Assembly: GCA_016735415.1 (NCBI GenBank)
Contig: JAERRP010000107.1
Coordinates: 1 to 5,887 of the forward strand
Length of the DNA stretch: 5,887 bases
Direction: 5' to 3'
From: Desulfobacterales bacterium
GTDB lineage: Bacteria > Desulfobacterota > Desulfobacteria > Desulfobacterales > UBA5852
The notes under the pieces are model-generated. The model ran no database searches. It saw only the letters and a program-made list of their open reading frames with translations, and had not been told where the DNA came from. Shown piece after piece: positions 1-5,038 of this stretch. How positions within the stretch are numbered: the first letter of the stretch is position 1; each line of letters starts with the position of its first letter. Made by a program: the position numbers and the translations under genes.

Positions 1-935
1 CAGTTCTGGGCAGGACAGGTGTCGGGTTTGTTGATTTCCGGATAAGACAGACGCCGGGGCAGAAGCGGCAGACAGCCCTGGCGGACAGCCTCCACGATGG
101 AAATGCCGAAATTTTCCTGGCGGGCCGTGCTGATGACGATGTGGCCACGCCGGAGCCATCGGTGGTATTCTTCGACCGAGGGCGCAAAACCAAAGTGGAC
201 GATCCGATCTCCCAGTCGCTCCCGGGCATTCAGAAAGCACTTGGGCTGATCCTGGAAGCACTCCCCCAGAACCGCCACCTGAAAAGGCTTTTCCCGGGCG
301 GCCAGATCGTAAAGGGCCTCGAAGAAGGGTTCCGGGTTTTTGTCGAATTCCCAGCGATGATTCCAGATGATCAGCGGCGTCGTGTCCGGCCCGAGCGAAG
401 GTCTTTCAGGCCTTTGCCGGTGCGGCGGAAATTCGCACCCCGGATAAAGGACGGACGCTTTGCGACGGATGGCCTCTGTGATCCAGGTAGGGTGGGCATC
501 CGGCATCTGCCGCAGAAAAACCGGCAGGGCCTCCAGAAAAGCGTTCTGATGGCTGCAGGAGTTAAACCAGACCTGCTCCGCGGCCAGGGCCGTGGTGATA
601 TCGGTGAAACCGAAATGAACATCCCGCACATCGCCGCAAGCGACGGGGTAGGTCAGCTGGTTTTCATGGAAATAGACAATCAGGGGGGGATGGGCGGAAG
701 GCATCAGGGCGCGCATATCGGCCAGGCTTAAAAGATTGGTGGCCATGATCAGGTCGAAGCGGTCCAGCGGCGGGATGCGGGGGGCCATCTGCAGTGCGGC
801 ACCGCGCATGCGCCATTTCCAGAAACGGTCGGGAAGCGTGACCAGTTCGAAACGATGGCGCGAGTGGCGTTGAAGACCCTCGACAAAATTGCGATGGGAT
901 CCGCCGAAAAAGGCTTCCAGATAGAGAATATGCAT
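1..935 (-). CDS. tRNA-queuosine alpha-mannosyltransferase-like glycosyltransferase (GTDC1/DUF3524 family), 3' end outside window
   Basis: The frame is open from ATG at 935 to the window edge, giving 311 codons without a stop; the family is usually longer, so the C-terminus is missing. Seen: an N-terminal MHILYLEAFFGGSH (residues 1-14), FHENQLTYP (89-97), NHRWEFDKNPEPFFEAL (192-208), VLGECF, and STARQENFGISIVEAV (269-284) followed by LSYPEI (296-301). These blocks fall in the same order as in human GTDC1, now called QTMAN, which mannosylates queuosine in tRNA-Asp; that function is established for the animal enzyme. The second half resembles a GT4-type nucleotide-sugar domain, with the E-x-FG-x-x-x-x-EA pattern that usually contacts the donor. 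A soluble cytoplasmic enzyme is expected, since there is no signal peptide or membrane segment. The bacterial substrate is unproven: queuosine-tRNA or another acceptor is inference. No strong Shine-Dalgarno is visible before 935, but the family N-terminus fixes the start. It is divergent from the response regulator gene. Confidence 0.88.
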   Translation of the reverse strand, partial: MHILYLEAFFGGSHRNFVEGLQRHSRHRFELVTLPDRFWKWRMRGAALQMAPRIPPLDRFDLIMATNLLSLADMRALMPSAHPPLIVYFHENQLTYPVACGDVRDVHFGFTDITTALAAEQVWFNSCSHQNAFLEALPVFLRQMPDAHPTWITEAIRRKASVLYPGCEFPPHRQRPERPSLGPDTTPLIIWNHRWEFDKNPEPFFEALYDLAAREKPFQVAVLGECFQDQPKCFLNARERLGDRIVHFGFAPSVEEYHRWLRRGHIVISTARQENFGISIVEAVRQGCLPLLPRRLSYPEINKPDTCPAQN

Positions 936-987
936 TTCAGTTCGGATCAATCAGACCTTCCCGTGATGAGACCATTACGACCATGTG

Positions 988-1027
988 GATTATCTTGACT
1001 AATAGCGGCGATTATGAAGATAATCGC
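988..1027. promoter_or_regulatory. Operator-like GATTAT repeats over the response-regulator promoter
   Basis: GATTATCTT at 988-996 is the exact inverse of AAGATAATC at 1017-1025. GCGATTAT (1008-1015) and ATAATCGC (1020-1027) form a perfect 8-bp dyad with a 4-nt centre. GATTAT also repeats directly at 988 and 1010, 22 bp apart, about two helical turns. The sites cover both the -35 and the -10 of the rightward promoter, as a repressor or autoregulator site would. The binding protein is not identifiable, and the role is inference. Confidence 0.45.
995..1024 (+). promoter_or_regulatory. Sigma70-type promoter for the REC-GAF-HD-GYP gene
   Basis: TTGACT (995-1000) and GATAAT (1019-1024) are separated by 18 nt, and each matches the consensus at 5 of 6 positions. 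Transcription would begin near 1031, leaving a leader of about 85 nt before the chosen start at 1117. It lies in the divergent gap between the glycosyltransferase and regulator genes. No equally good promoter was found for the leftward gene. Confidence 0.6.
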
Positions 1028-1116
1028 GTTTATGATTTCGATTGGTTCACTGCCCCTGGCGCCATTTGCCAATCGATGCCGACAGGATTAAATTCAGAGG
1101 ACTTGACGCCGTTGCA

Positions 1117-2664
1117 ATGAAGCCCGGTATTATCATGGATACGGAAGTTAAGAAAGAAATCCTGCTCTTCGTTGACGACGAAGAGAACATCCTGGATATT
1201 GCCCGCGAATTCTTCGAGTTCAAGGGCTATGATGTGCTCACGGCCCGCAATGGACGCGAAGCGGTCGGTATTCTGGCCGCGGAGCGGGTGGACTGCTGTT
1301 TTACCGATATCAACATGCCCGAAATGGACGGGCTGGCGTTGGCCGAGCACATATACCAGACCGATAACACCATTCCGGTCATTGTCATGACCGGCTACCC
1401 TTCCCTCGACAATTCGATTGCCACTTTGAAAAACGGCGTGGTCGACTTTCTGATCAAACCCGTCAGTCTGGAGCAAATGGAGTTGGCGGTGCGGCGGGTG
1501 CTGCGTCAGCGACGGCTTTTTATTGAAAATGTCCTGCTGCATAAAGAGGTGGAACAGAAAGAGCGCCTCGAAAAGCTCAATCGCGAACTGGTTTACAAAG
1601 TGGAAGAGCTCAACCTGCTCAACCGCATCATAGGCGACTTCGCCGCCATTGGTTCCACCACCGACGTCTTCCAGCGCGTGGTGGATATGGCTCTGGAGGT
1701 GGCGCATGCCGACATGGCCCGTTTTCTGGTCATCAACGAACACGTGGAACATCCTTTTGAAGTTTCCAGATCCGGTAACGGCAACCGGCCCGAAGGCGAT
1801 CTGTCTGCCTTCGGGGAAGCGCTGGTGGCCGAAGTCACCCGCGATGCCCTGCCGCTGCTGGTTGCCGAGAACACCAACGACGGCAAGCTTCCGGAAAATA
1901 TCCGTTCAGCCGTTTTCGTACCCATGAAAATCCGCGACCGGGTCTTCGGCGTACTGACCGCCGCCATTTATCGCGATAACTGGCGCTTCAGCGAGCGGGA
2001 TCTTTACTATCTGTCTTACATCACGCTGAATGCCGCCCGCTCGATCGAAAATCTGGCGCTTTACGAGAACATCTACCAGAACCTGTTTGCGACCCTGTAT
2101 GCCTTCGTTAAGGCGCTCGAGGCCCGCGATCTCTATACCCAGCAGCACTCGGAACGGGTGGCCCGCCTGTCGATTCTGATCGGAAAGGCCCTCGACTGTA
2201 CGCCCGAGGAGCTGGATGTGCTGCATTTTTCAGGTCATCTGCACGATATCGGTAAGATCGGTATCCGTGACGACATTCTTCTTAAATCCGGGGGATTGAC
2301 CGACGAGGAATATGAAAAGATCAAGGCGCATCCCCAGATTGGCGCCAACATCGTCGGGCAGCTGGGGCTCTGGGACCGTGAGAAGGACATCATCCGCTAT
2401 CATCACGAACACTACGATGGTACCGGGTACCCCAGCGGATTAAAAGGCGATCAAATTCCCTTCCTGGCGCGCATCCTGGCCGTGGCCGATGTTTTCGATG
2501 CCATGGCCTCGGGGCGATCCTACCGCGGGAAAATCGACGAGAACACGGTGCTCGAGATGATCAGCAAACGGGCCGGAACCCACTTCGATCCGCGCGTGGT
2601 CGAAACCCTCATCCGGCTTTACCGAGACGGGCAGATACCTCCCCCCCCTGGAGTCCTGACATAA
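1117..2664 (+). CDS. Response regulator with REC, GAF and HD-GYP domains (predicted cyclic-di-GMP phosphodiesterase)
   Basis: A complete 515-residue protein. The receiver domain (about 15-130) has acidic pair D20/D21, phosphoacceptor D64 in FTDINMP, T92 and K114 in IKP. A charged helix (about 135-172) leads into a GAF-like sensor domain (about 173-315). The HD-GYP domain (about 325-510) carries H344, the HD pair H376-D377 in HLHDIGK, HP at 405-406, HHEHYDGTGYP at 429-439 and DVFDAM at 458-463. The HD metal-binding residues and GYP motif are intact, so the domain should hydrolyse cyclic-di-GMP; this is family knowledge. Phosphorylation by an unlinked histidine kinase plus a GAF ligand probably set activity; no kinase gene is visible here. 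ATG 1117 follows AGAGGA (1096-1101) at a rather long 15 nt; ATG 1135 is an alternative. An in-frame TTG at 1042 would add 25 residues unlike a REC domain and was not chosen. No membrane segment, so it should be cytoplasmic. Confidence 0.92.
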   Translation: MKPGIIMDTEVKKEILLFVDDEENILDIAREFFEFKGYDVLTARNGREAVGILAAERVDCCFTDINMPEMDGLALAEHIYQTDNTIPVIVMTGYPSLDNSIATLKNGVVDFLIKPVSLEQMELAVRRVLRQRRLFIENVLLHKEVEQKERLEKLNRELVYKVEELNLLNRIIGDFAAIGSTTDVFQRVVDMALEVAHADMARFLVINEHVEHPFEVSRSGNGNRPEGDLSAFGEALVAEVTRDALPLLVAENTNDGKLPENIRSAVFVPMKIRDRVFGVLTAAIYRDNWRFSERDLYYLSYITLNAARSIENLALYENIYQNLFATLYAFVKALEARDLYTQQHSERVARLSILIGKALDCTPEELDVLHFSGHLHDIGKIGIRDDILLKSGGLTDEEYEKIKAHPQIGANIVGQLGLWDREKDIIRYHHEHYDGTGYPSGLKGDQIPFLARILAVADVFDAMASGRSYRGKIDENTVLEMISKRAGTHFDPRVVETLIRLYRDGQIPPPPGVLT

Positions 2665-2701
2665 ATCCCGCTGGTGTGGTTTTAAGACGATTTCTGCGGC
2701 C

Positions 2702-2986
2702 CTAACGACGATTCAGAACCCGGCTCCGGGGGCCGCGGTCCAGATCGTCCAGGGCGAAGTTCAAGATCGCCTCCAGCAGGGACGACTTGTTGCCGACCGG
2801 CGCGCCCGAAAGTTTGAGTTCGTAGAATTTACGCTCAAAGCGATTCAGGACATCCATCGATAAATAGAACCCGGCCTTTTTTTTGGAGACGGCGCTCGCG
2901 GGGGGAACACCCCCCGTGGCGGATTGAATCGGATCGAGCGGGGACGGTTCAAAAAAATCAGGTGGATTCTTGGGGTCGCTCACCAT
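2702..2986 (-). CDS. Small ribbon-helix-helix-like protein, putative partner of ParA
   Basis: Encodes 94 residues. The N-terminal third (1-34) is rich in Pro, Ser, Asp and Gly and looks disordered. Residues 35-82 read as a possible ribbon-helix-helix fold: a short strand KKKAGFYLS (35-43), a first helix from about 44 to 60, a turn with G61-N66, and a second helix KSSLLEAILNFAL (67-79). A basic tail RSRVLNRR ends the protein. Small RHH proteins commonly act as the centromere-binding partner and autorepressor of ParA in type Ib partition systems; that role is inferred from position and shape, not from a recognised family match. ATG 2986 is preceded by a strong GGGAGGA (minus strand, 2993-2999), and the gene overlaps the end of parA by 29 nt, so the two should be translationally coupled. 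The gene contains an A8 run (2877-2884) and a G6/C6 hairpin (2899-2916). Confidence 0.72.
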   Translation of the reverse strand: MVSDPKNPPDFFEPSPLDPIQSATGGVPPASAVSKKKAGFYLSMDVLNRFERKFYELKLSGAPVGNKSSLLEAILNFALDDLDRGPRSRVLNRR

Positions 2987-3740
2987 TGGCTATCCTCCCA
3001 ACGAGCTTGGCATAATCGGTCGCGCCGACGGCCTTCTGACGGTATTCGAAAATACTCTGACCGCGGGACGGCGCTTCCGACAGCCGTACGTTATAATGGA
3101 TCGGGGCACAGATCTGCTTGCGGAAGAGTTTCTGCAGTTTGCGATGAATAAGGGCGCTTTGGCGGGTGCGCCGGTCAAACATGGTCGGCAGGACGTATTT
3201 CAGTTCGAGATCCTGATTGAGCCGCTGGGCTGACATCAAATAGCCGAAAAACGTTTTCAAACCTTCCAGAGCCGGGCCCTGCAGCGCCACCGGGCAGAGC
3301 ACTTCGGTGGCAGCCATCAGGATATTGACGCTCAGGACATCCCATCCCGGCGCACAGTCGAAAATAAGATAATCCAGGGCCCCGTCCCTGGGAACCAGGG
3401 CCTGGGCCAGGATGCGCTGGCGAATATCGCGGGGCTGCTCGCCCAGCCAGTGTTTCAACTCCACCAGCCCGATACCGCCCCCCAGCAACCAGAGATTCGG
3501 TCGGGCCGGGGCAATGGTGTCACGCCGGTCGACCGGCCGGCCATGGGCGTCCTTCCCGGTGATGAATTCGTACAGACCATGGGGAGGTGTAATCCCCAGA
3601 AATTTGGCTGTCTGCCCCTGGGTGTCGCAGTCCACCAGTAACACCCGATACCCTTTCATGGCCAGACCATGGGCCAGATTGACCGCGGTGGTGGTTTTGC
3701 CGACTCCACCTTTGGCCATGGCAACGGCGATTTTGCGCAT
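2958..3740 (-). CDS. parA: ParA/Soj-family partition ATPase
   Basis: A 260-residue ParA/MinD-superfamily ATPase. It opens directly with the deviant Walker A motif KGGVGKTT (10-17, signature K10 and catalytic K15), then Walker A' DCDTQGQ (37-43), Walker B LIFDCAPG (125-132), and the ParA-type block NVRLSEAPSRGQSIFEY (217-233). The family binds DNA non-specifically as an ATP dimer and moves a DNA or protein cargo when a partner protein stimulates ATP hydrolysis. With no N-terminal helix-turn-helix domain, it resembles the small ParA proteins of type Ib plasmids and of cargo-positioning systems. No ParB gene is in the window; the overlapping RHH-like gene is the likely partner. A moderate AAAGGG (minus, 3751-3756) lies 10 nt before ATG 3740. 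Iterons at 3787-3832 and an AT-rich promoter candidate lie just upstream. Whether the cargo is DNA or a chemosensory cluster is open, given the CheW-like remnant next door. Confidence 0.93.
   Translation of the reverse strand: MRKIAVAMAKGGVGKTTTAVNLAHGLAMKGYRVLLVDCDTQGQTAKFLGITPPHGLYEFITGKDAHGRPVDRRDTIAPARPNLWLLGGGIGLVELKHWLGEQPRDIRQRILAQALVPRDGALDYLIFDCAPGWDVLSVNILMAATEVLCPVALQGPALEGLKTFFGYLMSAQRLNQDLELKYVLPTMFDRRTRQSALIHRKLQKLFRKQICAPIHYNVRLSEAPSRGQSIFEYRQKAVGATDYAKLVGRIANGERPQEST
2993..2999 (-). promoter_or_regulatory. Strong Shine-Dalgarno inside parA for the downstream RHH-like gene
   Basis: On the minus strand GGGAGGA lies 6 nt before ATG 2986, within the last codons of parA. It supports the start of the small gene despite the 29-nt overlap and suggests the partner protein is made efficiently, as expected for a DNA-binding stoichiometric partner. 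Confidence 0.7.
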
Positions 3741-3786
3741 CGGATACCGACCCTTTCATTTCCTCGGCCAACCCGGCGCGCCTGAG

Positions 3787-3834
3787 CGTGCGGCATATAC
3801 GTGCGGCATATAATGGATACTTGCGGCCGATAAT
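3787..3834. repeat. 13-bp iterons upstream of parA, candidate partition site or operator
   Basis: CGTGCGGCATATA occurs twice in perfect tandem at 3787-3799 and 3800-3812. A third copy CTTGCGGCCGATA (3820-3832, 10 of 13 matching) follows, and copies two and three share TGCGGC-n2-ATAAT with a 20-bp period. The array lies between the parA promoter candidate and the parA start. Such iterons are typical centromere or operator sites for RHH partners of small ParA proteins; that role is inference. Confidence 0.6.
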
Positions 3835-3846
3835 CAGGTGTGATTA
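3831..3846. repeat. 6-bp dyad TAATCA-ggtg-TGATTA
   Basis: A perfect palindromic pair at 3831-3836 and 3841-3846, separated by 4 nt, directly abutting the third iteron. It could be another regulator half-site pair in the parA leader. Short enough that chance is possible. Confidence 0.3.
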
Positions 3847-3880
3847 GAATAGTTCTGTCTTTCTTCTATTATACTATTCT
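3846..3880. promoter_or_regulatory. 8-bp inverted repeat flanking the parA -10 region
   Basis: AGAATAGT (3846-3853) and ACTATTCT (3873-3880) are exact inverse copies separated by 19 nt. One arm touches the upstream edge of the putative -10 and the other lies just inside the transcript. This geometry suits an operator for autorepression, though no binding protein can be named. Confidence 0.4.
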
Positions 3881-3900
3881 TATTTTTAATGCAATCTCAA
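3868..3900 (-). promoter_or_regulatory. Candidate promoter for parA and the RHH-like gene
   Basis: On the minus strand a perfect TATAAT lies at 3873-3868 in a markedly AT-rich stretch. Possible -35 elements are TTGCAT (3894-3889, 15-nt spacer) and TTGAGA (3900-3895, 21-nt spacer); neither spacing is ideal. Transcription would start near 3861, giving a leader of about 120 nt that contains the iterons. Confidence 0.42.
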
Positions 3901-3901
3901 A

Positions 3902-4117
3902 GTCGGTCGGATCGCAAAACCGGATGTCGAAAAACCGATTCCCTTCGAAGACACGGATAATTTCAAGGATTTCTAATACGAACGGTAAAATTCCGATCGT
4001 CTGAGCGACGCCCGCGTCCTGGGGATGGCCAATATGGAAGGCCGGGTCAAGATCTTGCTGGACGTGGATCGAGTTGTCTCGGACCCGAGCTTGCAACGCG
4101 TGGAAAAAGTGGCCTGA
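3902..4117 (+). pseudogene. CheW-like C-terminal remnant
   Basis: The frame ending at TGA 4115-4117 reads SDRLSDARVLGM, then ANMEGRVKILLDVDRVVSD and a short charged tail (3992-4114). The pattern 'GM..hxGrhKILLDhDrhhs' near the C-terminus is characteristic of CheW, the scaffold linking chemoreceptors to the CheA kinase. Upstream the same frame is interrupted by TAA at 3974 and 3986, and no start codon or CheW N-terminal half can be found before the AT-rich parA promoter region. It is therefore a fragment, probably non-functional. The portion before the stops (3902-3973) has no clear CheW similarity and is included only because it shares the frame. It lies back-to-back with parA. Alternative: coincidental similarity in non-coding DNA, which I think less likely for the last 40 codons. 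Confidence 0.55.
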
Positions 4118-4225
4118 AACCATCCCCTTTCCGGTTTTTCTGCTATAGAGGTCTGCCGCCCGTTTGTTCAGCCCGGTGCGCAATGTCTGCCATAGCTGCC
4201 CGGGCCAGCCGATCAACGCGGGAAT

Positions 4226-4230
4226 GGAGA
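4226..4230 (+). promoter_or_regulatory. Shine-Dalgarno for the GTG start of the methyltransferase remnant
   Basis: GGAGA lies 6 nt before GTG 4237. It favours this start over the in-frame ATG at 4183, whose extra 18 residues do not resemble the family. Adding it places the first conserved block at the usual distance from the N-terminus. Confidence 0.5.
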
Positions 4231-4236
4231 CCGAGC

Positions 4237-4739
4237 GTGCCGACCGAGCTTAAAACCCATCACAAGCTTCATCACACCGATGCCGGGGACATGGGGTTGG
4301 TGGGTGATGCCAGCGTGGATCTGGTGGTGACCTCGCCGCCCTATCCCATGATCAAGATGTGGGATGCCCATTTTGCCCGGCAGGATCCCGCGATCACGCA
4401 CGATCTGCAGAACGGGCGTCCCCGGGACATGTTTGCGCGCATGCAGGCCCTGCTCGAACCAGTCTGGACGAAGTTCACCGGGTGCTGCGCCCGGGGGGCT
4501 TTGCCTGCATCAATATCGGGGATGCCGTGCGTAGTTTCAACGGTGAGTTCGGGCTGTATGCCAACCACGTGCACATCCTGGATTATCTTCAACGCAAAGG
4601 ATTTACCTGCCTGCCCGATATCCTCTGGCGCAAGCCCACCAACGCGTCCACCAAATTTATGGACTCCGGCATGCTGCCGACCGGGGCAACCCCGGCCGGG
4701 CGGCCCGCCAAACCCGATGGACAGCTCAAGCTTTTTTAG
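4237..4739 (+). pseudogene. Broken beta-class DNA methyltransferase (N4-cytosine type), frameshifted and internally deleted
   Basis: From GTG 4237 the frame gives THHKLHHTDAGDM and then VVTSPPYPMIKMWD (residues 30-43), the catalytic motif IV of SPPY-type N4-cytosine methyltransferases. After VW at 4462-4467 the frame is lost. The next frame, from GAC at 4467, continues the same protein: DEVHRVLRPGGFACINIGDA, then ILWRKPTNASTKFMDSGMLPTGA. Restoring one G in TGG-GAC (near 4466) rejoins them as VWDEVHRVL. After GMLPTGA, where relatives read roughly GAYVTLEHEYI, the sequence changes to a short unrelated tail ending QLKLF at 4736. The target-recognition region and the FxGxG S-adenosylmethionine motif, expected C-terminally in this class, are absent. 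Total remaining coding is about 167 codons. With both lesions it should be inactive. No companion restriction endonuclease is recognisable; this may once have been part of a restriction-modification pair or an orphan. Confidence 0.85.
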
Positions 4740-4828
4740 ACGTATCCGCCGCTGTTGAAAAAAGCCCTAACATTTGACTAACAATGTGCTATTACTCCGG
4801 CGATTCGGCGATTAAATACCCCACGGTT

Positions 4829-4890
4829 GTCATTCCGGCGAAAGCCGGAATCCAGGTGATGCGTGGATGCCGGATCTGGTCCGGCATGAC
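4829..4890. repeat. REP/MITE-like palindromic element with two hairpins
   Basis: The first hairpin is ATTCCGGC (4832-4839), GAAA loop, GCCGGAAT (4844-4851). The second is ATGCCGGA (4867-4874), TCTGG loop, TCCGGCAT (4880-4887). The outer ends GTCATTCCGG (4829-4838) and the complement of CCGGCATGAC (4881-4890) match at 9 of 10 positions, giving terminal inverted repeats. The left half is the widely dispersed 'GTCATTCC-GGCGAAAGCCGGAATCCAG' type known as an interspersed palindromic repeat in many proteobacterial genomes. It lies between a dead gene and a live one, a usual location for such elements. Confidence 0.75.
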
Positions 4891-4943
4891 GGTGTTTCAT
4901 CTATTTAACCGCCGGTAAAATAACATGTGCCGTGCGCTCGGAA

Positions 4944-4970
4944 CGGGGCAGGTTGCCAAAACCTGCCCCG
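4944..4970 (+). other. Strong hairpin upstream of the PiT gene
   Basis: CGGGGCAGGTT (4944-4954), a 5-nt GCCAA loop, and AACCTGCCCCG (4960-4970) form a perfect 11-bp stem. The following CGTTATT is only weakly T-rich, so a classic intrinsic terminator is doubtful. It may terminate read-through from the left, act as a leader structure for the transporter mRNA about 70 nt downstream, or be a palindromic protein site. Confidence 0.5.
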
Positions 4971-5028
4971 CGTTATTCCGGGCGATATCCGTGTGCGGCT
5001 GATCCATGAGGCGCTAAACGTTATACCC

Positions 5029-5033
5029 AGAGG
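5029..5033 (+). promoter_or_regulatory. Shine-Dalgarno of the phosphate transporter gene
   Basis: AGAGG lies 5 nt before ATG 5039 and fixes the start of the transporter. The resulting N-terminus begins immediately with a hydrophobic segment, as expected for a PiT protein. Confidence 0.6.
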
Positions 5034-5038
5034 TTTTG

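Larger units (their letters stand above)
4740..5038. other. Non-coding stretch before the phosphate transporter gene
   Basis: About 300 nt with no supportable gene. It holds a tandem 8-bp repeat CGGCGATT (4798-4813), the REP-like double hairpin (4829-4890), an 11-bp-stem hairpin (4944-4970) and the transporter Shine-Dalgarno. No convincing sigma70 promoter was found; candidate -10 TTATAC near 5020 lacks a good -35. Confidence 0.6.

Noticed and set aside
141..731. A 196-codon plus-strand frame
   Set aside because: It is antisense to the glycosyltransferase gene, whose conserved motifs and family order are unmistakable.
1030..1752. A 240-codon minus-strand frame
   Set aside because: It is antisense to the REC and GAF parts of the response regulator, a common effect of GC-rich codon use.
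2665..2701. Possible bidirectional terminator between the convergent regulator and RHH-like genes
   Set aside because: The 37-nt gap has no stem followed by a T tract in either direction.
3412..3813. A 133-codon plus-strand frame
   Set aside because: Antisense to the Walker-motif half of parA; its composition (many Arg, Pro, Trp) is typical of a shadow frame.
3869..4216. A 115-codon open frame on the minus strand upstream of parA
   Set aside because: It has no recognisable domain, lies antisense to the better supported CheW-like remnant, and its end runs through the AT-rich parA promoter and its dyad. A weak possibility of a leader gene remains.
4183..4236. ATG 4183 as start of the methyltransferase
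   Set aside because: The 18 extra residues look unlike the family and there is no Shine-Dalgarno; GTG 4237 has GGAGA at proper spacing.
4798..4814. CGGCGATTA shared with the promoter region near 1006-1014
   Set aside because: A nine-base match within about 6 kb can occur by chance, and the surrounding dyad is not repeated here, so a shared operator is not supported.
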